DNA from: Bradyrhizobium genosp. SA-3
GTDB taxonomy: Bacteria > Pseudomonadota > Alphaproteobacteria > Rhizobiales > Xanthobacteraceae
Assembly: GCF_004212635.1 (NCBI RefSeq)
Contig: NZ_PSRT01000030.1
Coordinates: forward strand, 1-64,000
Direction of reading: 5' to 3'
DNA length: 64,000 bases
A model generated the notes under the pieces. That model did not search any database and was not told where the DNA came from. It saw nothing but the letters and a program-made list of their open reading frames with translations. A program made the translations under genes and the position numbers. This document shows positions 16,251 through 24,535 of the stretch, piece by piece (within the stretch, counting starts at the first letter, position 1; the number at the start of each line of letters is the position of its first letter).

Positions 16251-16964
16251 ATGGCGGATATTGGTGCACATAGCGGAGGCAGGCGTGTGAAAAATGGGCA
16301 CGAAACCCTCGCCGCAAGCCCCGGCATGACGCTCGCCGAAAGCCTGCGCCAGAGGCTCGAGGGTGCGATTGCAGCCGGTCATCTGGAGCCGGGCAGCCGG
16401 CTCGACGAACAGGAGATTGCACAGCGCTTTGGCGTCTCCCGCACGCCGGTACGGGAGGCGTTCCGCCTGATGGCGGCGAATAATCTGGTCGAGCTGCGCG
16501 GCCGGCAGGGGGCGACGGTCCGCAGCATCAAGGCGCAGGCGCTGATCGAGATGTTTCAGGTCATGGCGGAGCTGGAGGGGCTCTGCGCGCGACTTGCCGC
16601 AAGGCGCGTCTCTCAGGCCTGGGGAGCTGAAATAGACGAGATTCATCAGCGGCTTTTCGCTGCGGGCAAAACCGGCGACATCGACGTCTTCTATGACATC
16701 AACCAGGAGTTCCACGAAGCGATCTACGAGGCCTCGCGCAATACTTTCCTCGCCGAGCAAACCCGCAAGCTGCGCAATCAGGTGGCGGCCTATCGCCGCC
16801 GGGTCACGCGCATGCCGAACCGGATTGCCGACACTGTCCGTGAGCACGAGGCGATCATGCAGGCGATCCTGGCGCACGATCCCGAGCGGGCTCACAGCGC
16901 CATGCGCGACCACGTCAATCTGCTCGGCGACAATCTTTTGGACTTCCTCGCCGCCTTCGAATGA
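16251..16964 (+). CDS. GntR-family regulator, FCD subfamily
   Basis: A 237-residue protein. An N-terminal winged helix-turn-helix (MTLAESLRQRLEGAIAAGHLEPGSRLDEQEIAQRFGVSRTPVREAFRLMAANNLVELRGRQGATV) is followed by an all-helical FCD ligand domain with metal-type residues (DINQEFHEAIYEAS, REHEAIMQAILAHDPERAHSAMRDHV). ATG at 16251 has GGAG seven bases upstream; ATG at 16248 is closer to it. The gene stands between a divergent importer/monooxygenase operon and a co-directional catabolic operon, so it probably controls both in response to a pathway acid. Confidence 0.92.
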   Translation: MADIGAHSGGRRVKNGHETLAASPGMTLAESLRQRLEGAIAAGHLEPGSRLDEQEIAQRFGVSRTPVREAFRLMAANNLVELRGRQGATVRSIKAQALIEMFQVMAELEGLCARLAARRVSQAWGAEIDEIHQRLFAAGKTGDIDVFYDINQEFHEAIYEASRNTFLAEQTRKLRNQVAAYRRRVTRMPNRIADTVREHEAIMQAILAHDPERAHSAMRDHVNLLGDNLLDFLAAFE

Positions 16965-16998
16965 TCTTCCGGTCTCTTGGTATGCAAATTGCTAGACC

Positions 16999-17005
16999 TT
17001 GTATA
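16999..17005. promoter_or_regulatory. TTGTATA box inside an inverted repeat before the SDR operon
   Basis: GCTAGA (16991-16996) and TCTAGC (17006-17011) form an inverted repeat around CCTTGTATA, and outer ATGCAA and TTGCAT extend it imperfectly. It lies 27 bp before the SDR start and contains the same TTGTATA as the two other boxes of this locus. Confidence 0.5.
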
Positions 17006-17031
17006 TCTAGCTTGCATCCTGGAGATCCGGA

Positions 17032-17811
17032 GTGGACCTGAAGCTGACGAACAAGACCGCCCTGATTACCGGCGCGTCGAAAGGAATTGGACTTGCGGTG
17101 GCCGAGCTCTTCGCCACGGAGGGGTGCCATCTGCATCTCGCCGCCCGCAACGGCGAGGCGATGCTCCAGGCCAAGAAGCAGCTCGAAGCTCGCCATGGCG
17201 TAAAGATCACGATCCATGCGCTCGATCTGTCGAGCACTTCTGCGATGGAGAAGCTCGCGGTCGAGGTCGGCGACATCGACATCCTCATCAACAATGCCGG
17301 CGACATCCCGGCCGGCTCGCTGGAGATCCTCGACGACGCCGCCTGGCGGCGCGGCTTCGATCTCAAGGTGTTCGGCTACATCACGCTGTCGCGTCTTTAT
17401 TATCCGCGGATGAAGGGCAAGGCCGGCGTCATCATCAACATCATCGGCAATTCCGGTGAGAACTGGGACGCGAGCTACATCGCAGGCTCCACCGGTAATG
17501 CGGCGCTGATGTCCTTCACCAAGGCGCTCGGCGGCCGCAGCCTCGATCACGGCGTGCGCGTCGTCGCGGTCAATCCGGGGCCGGTGGCCACCGACCGCAT
17601 GCTGAAGATCATGAAGCGCAAGGCGATCGACATGCTCGGCGACGAAAGCCGCTGGGAGGAGCTGTTCGACAAATATCCGGGCAAGCGGCCCGCGACATCG
17701 GAAGAGGTCGCCGATCTCGTCGCCTTCCTGTCCTCGCCGCGGTCGGGCTACATCACCGGCACCGTGGTGACGATCGACGGCGGCATTGCCGCGCGCGGCT
17801 CGGTGATCTGA
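17032..17811 (+). CDS. Short-chain dehydrogenase/reductase lacking the YxxxK catalytic motif
   Basis: A 259-residue SDR-fold protein. The cofactor motif TGASKGIG (14-21) and NNAG (87-90) are intact, and the end GYITGTVVTIDGG is classical. Where the catalytic Tyr-x-x-x-Lys should align, it reads YIAGSTGNAALMSFTKAL. Aligned on AAL, the Lys is N156 and the Tyr is G152, with Y149 three residues early. It may use an altered mechanism or only bind NAD(P). The start is GTG at 17032, with GGAG upstream. It is the first gene of a five-gene plus-strand operon. Confidence 0.88.
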   Translation: MDLKLTNKTALITGASKGIGLAVAELFATEGCHLHLAARNGEAMLQAKKQLEARHGVKITIHALDLSSTSAMEKLAVEVGDIDILINNAGDIPAGSLEILDDAAWRRGFDLKVFGYITLSRLYYPRMKGKAGVIINIIGNSGENWDASYIAGSTGNAALMSFTKALGGRSLDHGVRVVAVNPGPVATDRMLKIMKRKAIDMLGDESRWEELFDKYPGKRPATSEEVADLVAFLSSPRSGYITGTVVTIDGGIAARGSVI

Positions 17812-17818
17812 GGCGTCG

Positions 17819-18964
17819 ATGTCGGGGTCTCAATCCGCGGCGCTGGTCCGCAATCGCTATTTCGACGAGCTCTCGGCGACGCCGGGGCTCTTCTGGCTCG
17901 GCCAGAACACCAACCATATCGAGAGCCATCCCGCCGTGCGCGAGTCGATGCTGCGCTCGATCGAGGCGGGCGAGTTCAACGCCTACGCCCCGCCGCTCGG
18001 CTTCGAGGCGCTGCGTGCCGCCATCGTCGCCGATCTCGGCACGCCGGGCGCAGAAGCGCTGGTGACCGAGGGCGGCGTCAACGCGCTGGCGATGATCTGC
18101 CGCGCGCGCTGCAAGCCGGGCACCACGCTGGTGACGACCGATCCGACCTGGAAATGGCCGTGCCTGTTCGCGCGCCAGCAGGGTGCCGAGGTGATCGAGA
18201 TTCCGATCTACGATCCCGCCTGTAACTATCGCCTGACGCCTGAGGCGTTGAAGGCGAATGTCGATGAGCGCACCGCGATTATCTATCTCGTCGACCCTAA
18301 CAATCCGCTCGGCATCCGCTACACCCGCGAGGAGATCGAAAGTTTTGCCGCGATCGCGCGCGATTGCGGCGCGCTGCTGGTGCACGATTGCACCTATCGC
18401 GATTTCGCCGACGGCCACACGCCGGCGCTTCACGTGGCTCCGAAAGGCTCCGTCGTCTCGACCAGCTTTTCCAAATGGCTTGGGCTCGCGGGCCTGCGGA
18501 TCGGGGCGCTCGTCGCAGCGCCTGATCTGTTCGAGGAACTGGCGCAGACCTCCACCAGCGTGCTTGGCGCAAGCGTCATCGCGCAGCGCGCGGCGCAGGC
18601 GGGGCTGTCCGTCAAGGCCGAGTGGATGAAGAAAGTCCGCAGCATCGACCGCGCCAACAAGGCGATGATCCAGGAGGCGGCAGGCGTGATCGACGGGTTG
18701 GCGCTGCCGATCATGCCCTCGCACGGCAACTTCCTGGTGCTCGAAACCATCGCGGCGGGCATCCGCCCGGAGGCGCTGGTCGAATGCTACCGCCGCCACG
18801 GCATCATGATCCGCCAGGGCACCTATCACACCCAGCGCTTCGGCGACCGTTTCGTGAAGATCAGCACCTCCGTTCCGCAAACCTGGGTCGAAAAGCTTTG
18901 CACATTGCTGCCGGAGATGGTCGCGCAGGCGCGCACGCTCAACGATCTGCCGCCGCAATTCTAG
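17819..18964 (+). CDS. PLP-dependent aminotransferase, class I/II fold
   Basis: A 381-residue fold-type I enzyme. The PLP lysine is K219 in STSFSKWLGLAGLRIGALVA. Upstream are VDPNNPLG (159-166), whose Asn contacts PLP, and VHDCTYRDF, whose Asp pairs with the pyridine nitrogen. The C-terminus is standard (GNFLVLET, FVKISTSVP). It would transfer an amino group between an amino acid and a 2-oxo acid, or act as a PLP lyase. It follows the SDR by 7 bp and precedes a hydrolase. Confidence 0.92.
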   Translation: MSGSQSAALVRNRYFDELSATPGLFWLGQNTNHIESHPAVRESMLRSIEAGEFNAYAPPLGFEALRAAIVADLGTPGAEALVTEGGVNALAMICRARCKPGTTLVTTDPTWKWPCLFARQQGAEVIEIPIYDPACNYRLTPEALKANVDERTAIIYLVDPNNPLGIRYTREEIESFAAIARDCGALLVHDCTYRDFADGHTPALHVAPKGSVVSTSFSKWLGLAGLRIGALVAAPDLFEELAQTSTSVLGASVIAQRAAQAGLSVKAEWMKKVRSIDRANKAMIQEAAGVIDGLALPIMPSHGNFLVLETIAAGIRPEALVECYRRHGIMIRQGTYHTQRFGDRFVKISTSVPQTWVEKLCTLLPEMVAQARTLNDLPPQF

Positions 18965-18975
18965 GGACGATGCCG

Positions 18976-19857
18976 ATGACAATGATCACAGCAAAAGACG
19001 GCATGAAGCTCCATGTGGAAGAGGCCGGCGAGGGCACGCCGATCCTCTTCATCCATGAATTCGGCGGCAATCACGACAGCTGGGAGCCGCAGCTGCGTTA
19101 TTTCAGCCGGCGCCATCGCTGCACTACCTACGCCGCGCGCGGCTATCCGCCATCGGACGTGCCTGACAGCTTGGAGGCCTATTCGCAGGCGATTGCCGCA
19201 GACGATGCGGTCGCCGTGCTCGACGGGCTCGGAATCGACAAGGCGCACATCGTCGGGCTGTCGATGGGCGGGTTCTGCACGGTCCATTTCGGCTTGCGCA
19301 CGCCAGAGCGCGCGCTGTCGCTCACCGTGGCCGGCGCTGGCTATGGCTGCGAGAAGGAGTTCGAGGACTATTTCCGCGGCGTCTCGCTCGAAGTCGCCGA
19401 CAATTTCGAGAAGCGGGGCGCTAAGGAGTTTTCGAAGATTTATGCGCTCGGCGCGAGCCGGGTGCAGTTCCAGAACAAGGATCCGCGCGGCTGGAAGGAA
19501 TTCGCCGACCGTCTCGCCACGCATTCCGATCGCGGCGCCGCCAACACCATGCGGGGCGTGCAGGCGCGGCGGCCGTCATTCTATGACCTCGAGGACGGTT
19601 TGAAGAAGATGATGGTGCCGACACTGGTTATCGTCGGCGACGAGGACGACCACTGTCTCCAGCCCGGGATCTTCCTGAAGAAGACCATTCCAGCCTGCGG
19701 CCTCTCGGTCTTCCCCAGGACCGGCCATACGCTCAATCTCGAAGAGCCTGCCGCGTTCAACGCGCTGCTTGCCGAGTTCATCGCCCAGGTCGAGGCCGGA
19801 CACTGGCTGCCACGCGATCCCCGCGCGCGGCCGGGCCAGATCATGCGCACGAAATAG
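18976..19857 (+). CDS. Alpha/beta hydrolase
   Basis: About 293 residues. The nucleophile elbow is GLSMGG with Ser96, the oxyanion region HEFGGNHDSW follows strand 3, and the acid and His lie in VIVGDEDDHCL and FPRTGHTLNLEEP. ATG at 18976 has AGGGA at good spacing; ATG at 18970 is too close to it. The fold covers esterases, amidases and C-C hydrolases. In this operon, an ester, amide or carbamate hydrolase acting after oxidative ring opening is plausible, by analogy with RutD in pyrimidine breakdown. Confidence 0.9.
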   Translation: MTMITAKDGMKLHVEEAGEGTPILFIHEFGGNHDSWEPQLRYFSRRHRCTTYAARGYPPSDVPDSLEAYSQAIAADDAVAVLDGLGIDKAHIVGLSMGGFCTVHFGLRTPERALSLTVAGAGYGCEKEFEDYFRGVSLEVADNFEKRGAKEFSKIYALGASRVQFQNKDPRGWKEFADRLATHSDRGAANTMRGVQARRPSFYDLEDGLKKMMVPTLVIVGDEDDHCLQPGIFLKKTIPACGLSVFPRTGHTLNLEEPAAFNALLAEFIAQVEAGHWLPRDPRARPGQIMRTK

Positions 19858-19860
19858 CCG

Positions 19861-21114
19861 ATGACGAGCTCGCCCCTGATCAACGCCGACCGGCTCTGGA
19901 CCCGCCTGATGGCGCTCGCCGGGATCGGCGCAACGCCGGCCGGCGGGGTCAACCGTCAGGCGCTGAGCGACGGTGAGATAGCCGCCTGGCGCCGCGTCAT
20001 CGGCTGGGCGCTCGAAGGGGGATTGACACCGTCGACGGATGCTGCGGGAAACCTGTTCCTGACGCTGGCGGGCCGTGATCGCGCCGCGCCGCCGCTGCTG
20101 CTCGGCAGTCATCTCGACAGCCAGCCGACCGGCGGGAAGTTCGACGGCGCCGCCGGTGTCATGGCCGCGTTGGAGGCAGCGATTTCACTTGCGGAGCAAG
20201 GTGACAAACCCACGCGCGACGTCATCGTCGTCGCCTGGATGAACGAGGAAGGCTCGCGCTTCGTCCCGGGCATGATGGGCTCGGAGGCCTTTACCGGCGA
20301 GCGCGACATGGACGCGATCCGCGCAGCGCGCGATGCGGACGGCATCAGCGTCGGTGAGGCGCTCGACCGCCTCCTCCAGGCTTTCCCTGACATGCCGCAC
20401 CGGCCGCTCGGCTTTGCTGCCGGGGCCTATCTCGAATTGCACATCGAGCAGGGACCGCTGCTGGAAGCAGCCGCCTGCACCATCGGTGTGGTCACCGGCA
20501 TTCAGGGCAAGAACACCTTTCAGGTCGTGATCGAGGGCGCGGAAGGTCACGCCGGCACGCTGGCGCAGTCGGAGCGGCGCGATGCGCTCGCGGCCTTTGC
20601 CCGTGTGGCGGCTGCGCTCCATGCCGAGGTCGGCGCAGTCGATGCCGACATCAAGTTCACCATCGGCCGGGTTGCCGTCGTGCCGAACGCGCCGTCAGTG
20701 GTGCCGTCGCGCGTCAGCTTCAGCATCGATCTGCGTCATCCTGACAATGCCGTGCTCGATGCGGCAAGCGCGCGCATCAAGGATCTTTGCCGGGAGAATG
20801 CCCCGCCGTGCTCGGTTACCGTGAGCCCGCTCGTGGATGCGCCGTCGAACGTCTTCGATCCGCGCCTGCGCGCGAGCATCGCGAAGGCCGCGCGTGAGCA
20901 GGGACATTCCGCCATGGCGATCCTCTCCGCTGCCGGTCACGATGCGCGTCATCTCGCCAAGGTTTGTCCGGCTGCGATGATCTTCATCCCCTGCCGCGAC
21001 GGGGTGAGCCATGTCGAGCATGAATGGGCCGAGCCCGATCATGTCGCCGCGGGAGCATCCGTGCTGGCACAGGTGTTGCGCGAGCTCGCGTTCGCGCCTG
21101 CCATCGAGGCGTGA
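19861..21114 (+). CDS. M20-family Zn-dependent amidohydrolase (allantoate / N-carbamoyl-amino-acid hydrolase type)
   Basis: A 417-residue protein. Metal ligands are in GSHLDSQPTGGKFDGAAGV (H84, D95) and WMNEEGSRF. The dimerisation domain contains GIQGKNTFQVVIEGAEGHAGTL, and the last ligand His is in GVSHVEHEWAEPDHVAAGA. This arrangement is that of allantoate amidohydrolase, ureidoglycolate hydrolase and L-N-carbamoylase (beta-ureidopropionase) enzymes, which release CO2 and NH3 from ureido groups. The start is 3 bp after the hydrolase stop. The ureido substrate is not identified. Confidence 0.93.
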   Translation: MTSSPLINADRLWTRLMALAGIGATPAGGVNRQALSDGEIAAWRRVIGWALEGGLTPSTDAAGNLFLTLAGRDRAAPPLLLGSHLDSQPTGGKFDGAAGVMAALEAAISLAEQGDKPTRDVIVVAWMNEEGSRFVPGMMGSEAFTGERDMDAIRAARDADGISVGEALDRLLQAFPDMPHRPLGFAAGAYLELHIEQGPLLEAAACTIGVVTGIQGKNTFQVVIEGAEGHAGTLAQSERRDALAAFARVAAALHAEVGAVDADIKFTIGRVAVVPNAPSVVPSRVSFSIDLRHPDNAVLDAASARIKDLCRENAPPCSVTVSPLVDAPSNVFDPRLRASIAKAAREQGHSAMAILSAAGHDARHLAKVCPAAMIFIPCRDGVSHVEHEWAEPDHVAAGASVLAQVLRELAFAPAIEA

Positions 21115-21122
21115 GGACATCG

Positions 21123-21653
21123 ATGCAGGATGTGGCTCCTCGGGACTACCGTGACGCGATGGCCTGTCTCGGCGCAGCGGTCAACATCGTCACGACCGAC
21201 GGGGCTGCGGGCCGCGCCGGATTTACGGCATCCGCGATCTGCAGCGTCACCGATGATCCGCCGACGCTTCTGGTCTGCATCAACCGCGTCTCCTCCGCCT
21301 ATGCCAGCGTGACCCGCAACAAGGTGGCGTGCGTCAACGTGCTCTCGGCGCGTCACGAGCAACTGTCCCGCCTGTTCGGCGGCAAGGTGCCCGCCGAGGA
21401 ACGCTTTGCCGCCGCCGCGTGGTCGACACTCGCGACCGGCGCGCCGGTGCTGGCCGACTGTGCCGCCGCGTTCGACTGCCGGATTGCCGATGTCATCAAT
21501 GTCGGCACCCATGATGTGCTGTTCTGCCGGGTGGTCGCGCTGCAAAGATCCGGTTGCACCGACAATCTGATCTATTTCGGTCGCGCCTACCACACGGTCG
21601 GGACGGCCACTGCAACCGAGGCTGGACCCGAATCCGCTTCTGGCCCATCCTGA
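21123..21653 (+). CDS. Flavin reductase-like FMN-binding protein (HpaC/RutF type)
   Basis: A 176-residue protein of the flavin-reductase domain family. It shows DYRDAMACLGAAVNIVTTDGAAGRAGFTASAICSVTDDPPTLLVCINR, with the conserved TASA..SVT.DPP.LL.C, and later FGRAYHTVG. It would reduce FMN with NAD(P)H for a partner monooxygenase. None is next to it, but the LLM-class monooxygenase of the divergent operon (10455-11759) is the obvious candidate. GAGGA precedes the ATG at 21123. It is the last gene of the operon. Confidence 0.9.
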   Translation: MQDVAPRDYRDAMACLGAAVNIVTTDGAAGRAGFTASAICSVTDDPPTLLVCINRVSSAYASVTRNKVACVNVLSARHEQLSRLFGGKVPAEERFAAAAWSTLATGAPVLADCAAAFDCRIADVINVGTHDVLFCRVVALQRSGCTDNLIYFGRAYHTVGTATATEAGPESASGPS

Positions 21654-22126
21654 TGGGGCCGGCGGCTATCGGCAGCCGTTCCAGCAGCCTCTGTGTCATG
21701 GACAGAGATCCGTCACCTACGCAACTGTGCGCGTAGCGCAGCCACACCCAAGTCAAGCGTTTGCTCCAGCACGTTGCTCACTGGTTGATGTCATTCATCT
21801 AAAGCTATCAAGCTCACTATCACCTGGACCTGGTGATCACCCTTGCTCCATCGATACTCCGTTGTCTGCAACAGCGATCAGCTCGTGACGAAAACAAAAT
21901 TGCAGTCGGCCGAGCGGACGGCCAGCCAAACTGCGCTTGCAATGTTTAGTAAGCCGTGCATTACTAAACAAATCGAGCCTGCCGGGCCTATAGAATCCGG
22001 GTGGCGCGAGGAAACGTCAGTTTAGTTATTCGGCTCGTCATGGACTGTGTCGCTCTGCTCGAAGCATTCGAGCGGGTAGGAAAGCCGCGCCATGTCGATG
22101 GCCGGCCCACTCGGAGGGAACGTGTA
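21654..22126. other. 473-bp intergenic region before the importer/dihydroxyacetone-kinase operon
   Basis: I see no convincing gene. GC is visibly lower than in neighbouring genes. The region holds the perfect inverted repeat at 21943-21970, a TATAGA that could be a -10 (21989-21994), and a second TTTAGTTA at about 22021. It is therefore most likely the promoter and control region of the operon that starts at 22127, plus the 3' end of the flavin-reductase transcript. Confidence 0.6.
21943..21970. promoter_or_regulatory. Perfect 10-bp inverted repeat, operator candidate
   Basis: TGTTTAGTAA (21943-21952) and TTACTAAACA (21961-21970) are exact reverse complements separated by 8 bp (GCCGTGCA). 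The spacing of about two helical turns between half-site centres and the AT-rich arms fit a dimeric repressor or activator. It lies just upstream of TATAGA (21989-21994). No T-run follows, so an operator is likelier than a terminator. No matching regulator gene is adjacent. Confidence 0.65.
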
Positions 22127-23473
22127 ATGAAACGGACAACGAAGACGCTTGTTGTGGCATGCGGGGCTGTTGCCGCCGCGTTCGGTGTTGGTGCGGGGAC
22201 CGCGCCGGCGCAGGCGCAAGGCAAATCGATCACGCTGTGCTGGGCCGCATGGGATCCGGCCAATGCGCTGGTCGAATTGTCGAAGGACTTCACCGCCAAG
22301 TCGGGCATTGGTATGAAGTTCGAATTCGTGCCGTGGACCAACTACGCCGATCGATTTCTTAACGAACTCAATTCGCACGGTTCCTTGTGCGACCTCATCA
22401 TCGGCGATTCACAATGGATTGGCGGCGCGGCGGAGAACGGCCAGTACGTCAAGCTCAACGATTTCTTCAAGAAGGAAGGAATCAGCATGGACGACTACAT
22501 GCCGGCAACAGTGGTCGGTTATTCCGAGTGGCCGAAGAACACGCCAAACTATTGGGCGCTGCCGGCGATGGGCGATGCGGTGGGCTGGACCTATCGCAAG
22601 GACTGGTTCGCGCGGCCGGACGTGCAGAAGGACTTCAAGGCCAAGTACGGCCGCGATATCGGCGTGCCGAAGACCCTCGATGAGCTCCGAGACGTCGCGC
22701 AGTTCTTCCAGGGCCGCGAGATCGACGGCAAGAAGGTCTATGGCGCTTCGATCTATACCGAGCGTGGCTCGGAAGGCATCACCATGGGCGTCTCGAACTA
22801 CCTGTACGACTACGGCTTCAAATACGACGATCCGAAGAAGCCCTATGCGATGGACGGGTTCGTGAACTCGGCCGGTGCCGTGAAGGGCCTCGAGGCCTAC
22901 AAGGAGCTCTACAAGTGCTGCACGCCGCCCGGCGCCTCCAACTCCTACATGTCGGAGGGCCTTGATGCGTTCAAGTCCGGCCAGGTCGCGCTACAGATGA
23001 ACTTCTTCGCTTTCTTCCCGGGCCTCTACAAGGACCCGAATGTCGGCGGCGACAAGATCGGCTTCTTCGTCAATCCGGCAGGTCCCGCCGCGCAGGCGAC
23101 GCAGCTCGGCGGACAGGGCATCTCGGTGGTCTCCTACTCCAAGAACCAGGCCGAGGCGCTGCAATACATCAAGTGGTTCTCCGGCGGCGACGTCCAGAAG
23201 AAGTGGTGGGCGCTCGGCGGCTATTCCTGCGCCAAGTCCGTGCTGAACGATCCGAGCTTCCCGACCAGCGCGCCCTTCGCCAAGGAATTCCTGCAATCGA
23301 TGGGAATGGTCGCCGACTTCTGGGCTGAGCCTTCGTACGCCCAGTTGCTGCAAGCCGAGCAGAAGCGCGTGCATGACTATGTGGTGGCCGACAAGGGCAC
23401 CGCACAGGAAGCACTCGACGGTCTGGTGAAGGACTGGAAGGCCATCTTCAAGGAAGAAGGCAAAAAGTTCTGA
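22127..23473 (+). CDS. Sugar/polyol-type ABC importer, binding protein (SBP family 1)
   Basis: A 448-residue protein with signal peptide at about residues 1-30 (TTKTLVVACGAVAAAFGVGAGTAPAQAQ). The mature protein follows the family-1 carbohydrate pattern: ITLCWAAWDPANALVELSKDFTAKSGIGMKFEFVPWTNYADRF, then YWALPAMGDAVGWTYRKDWF and SGQVALQMNFFAFFPGLY. GGAGGG upstream sets ATG 22127. It captures the substrate for the permeases and ATPases downstream. Because the operon ends in dihydroxyacetone kinase genes, a three-carbon or related polyol is a reasonable guess. A strong hairpin follows the stop. Confidence 0.92.
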   Translation: MKRTTKTLVVACGAVAAAFGVGAGTAPAQAQGKSITLCWAAWDPANALVELSKDFTAKSGIGMKFEFVPWTNYADRFLNELNSHGSLCDLIIGDSQWIGGAAENGQYVKLNDFFKKEGISMDDYMPATVVGYSEWPKNTPNYWALPAMGDAVGWTYRKDWFARPDVQKDFKAKYGRDIGVPKTLDELRDVAQFFQGREIDGKKVYGASIYTERGSEGITMGVSNYLYDYGFKYDDPKKPYAMDGFVNSAGAVKGLEAYKELYKCCTPPGASNSYMSEGLDAFKSGQVALQMNFFAFFPGLYKDPNVGGDKIGFFVNPAGPAAQATQLGGQGISVVSYSKNQAEALQYIKWFSGGDVQKKWWALGGYSCAKSVLNDPSFPTSAPFAKEFLQSMGMVADFWAEPSYAQLLQAEQKRVHDYVVADKGTAQEALDGLVKDWKAIFKEEGKKF

Positions 23474-23480
23474 GATAGCT

Positions 23481-23510
23481 GCCCGGAGCACGTGCGAACG
23501 TGCTCCGGGC
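23481..23510 (+). terminator. Strong hairpin after the binding-protein gene
   Basis: GCCCGGAGCACGT (23481-23493) pairs perfectly with ACGTGCTCCGGGC (23498-23510) around a GCGA tetraloop, and TCCTTT follows. A 13-bp GC-rich stem directly after the binding-protein gene fits partial termination or protection of the upstream mRNA, so that the binding protein is made in excess over the membrane parts. Confidence 0.75.
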
Positions 23511-23575
23511 TCCTTTCGAGATGACCGGAATTTGTCGCATGGTCGACGACCCCGGTGTCAGGATCGGTCGATGCA

Positions 23576-24535
23576 ATGAATGAACTGAGCGCCTCTTCGC
23601 GGATCACCTATCGGGCCGTCATGGTCCGGCCAGGCGTGGCGCGTCGTATCCGGGGCTTGTCGGACAAGACGCTCGCGTGGCTCTTCATCACGCCGACGAT
23701 CGTGCTGTTGCTGGCGATCAATATCTTCCCGCTGCTCTGGACGATCTATCTGTCGTTCACGAACTACCGCGCCAACCGGGCCAACGTGCCGACGATCTGG
23801 CTCGGGGCCGACTGGTATCAGTCGATCCTGACCGATCCGGACATCTGGGCCGCGATGCAGGTCACCGCGCATTTCGTGATCTGGACGGTGGTGATCGAGA
23901 CCGTTCTTGGATTTGGTCTTGCCTATCTCATCGACAAGAAATTCCGCGGGCACGGGATGTGGACCACGATCATCCTGCTGCCGATGATGCTGTCGCCGGC
24001 CGTCGTCGGCAACTTCTGGACGTTCCTGTACCAACCCCAGATCGGACTGTTCAACTATGTCGTTGCCTTCTTCACCGGCCGCGCGGCCTCGTCTTTCCAG
24101 ATGCTGGGCGACGTCACGCTGAGCCCCTGGGCCATCGTCATCGTCGATGCTTGGATGTGGACGCCCTATGTAATGCTGATCTGTCTCGCCGGCCTACGTT
24201 CGATCCCGGACTACATCTACGAGGCGGCGGAGGTCGACCGCGCGTCGAAATGGCGGCAGTTCTGGTCGATCACGCTGCCGATGGCGCTGCCGTTCATCAT
24301 GCTGGCGGTACTGTTCCGCGGCATCGAGAATTTCAAGATGTTCGACATGGTCAATCTGCTCACCGGCGGCGGGCCGGGATCGACCACGGAGGTTGCCTCG
24401 ATCACGCTAAAGCGGTCGGCGTTCGAGAGCTGGCGCACCGGCTATTCCTCGGCCTTCGCGATCATCCTGTTCGTGGCGGTCTTTGGTCTCGCCAACATCT
24501 ATGTGAAAGCGCTGAACAAGGTGAAAAGCCGATGA
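23576..24535 (+). CDS. Sugar/polyol-type ABC importer, permease 1 (MalF type)
   Basis: A 319-residue membrane protein with six hydrophobic segments. It opens LAWLFITPTIVLLLAINIFPLLWTIYLSFTNYR, typical of MalF/UgpA permeases, and has the EAA loop IYEAAEVDRASKWRQFWSITLPMALPFIMLA. The late FDMVNLLTGGGPGSTTEVASITLKR is also characteristic. ATG 23576 is preferred; an in-frame GTG at 23555 is possible. Its stop overlaps the start of permease 2 (ATGA). Confidence 0.93.
   Translation: MNELSASSRITYRAVMVRPGVARRIRGLSDKTLAWLFITPTIVLLLAINIFPLLWTIYLSFTNYRANRANVPTIWLGADWYQSILTDPDIWAAMQVTAHFVIWTVVIETVLGFGLAYLIDKKFRGHGMWTTIILLPMMLSPAVVGNFWTFLYQPQIGLFNYVVAFFTGRAASSFQMLGDVTLSPWAIVIVDAWMWTPYVMLICLAGLRSIPDYIYEAAEVDRASKWRQFWSITLPMALPFIMLAVLFRGIENFKMFDMVNLLTGGGPGSTTEVASITLKRSAFESWRTGYSSAFAIILFVAVFGLANIYVKALNKVKSR

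Noticed and set aside
21843..22025. Short 60-codon frame in the region before the importer/Dha operon
   Set aside because: It crosses the perfect inverted repeat, has no ribosome site and no recognisable composition.
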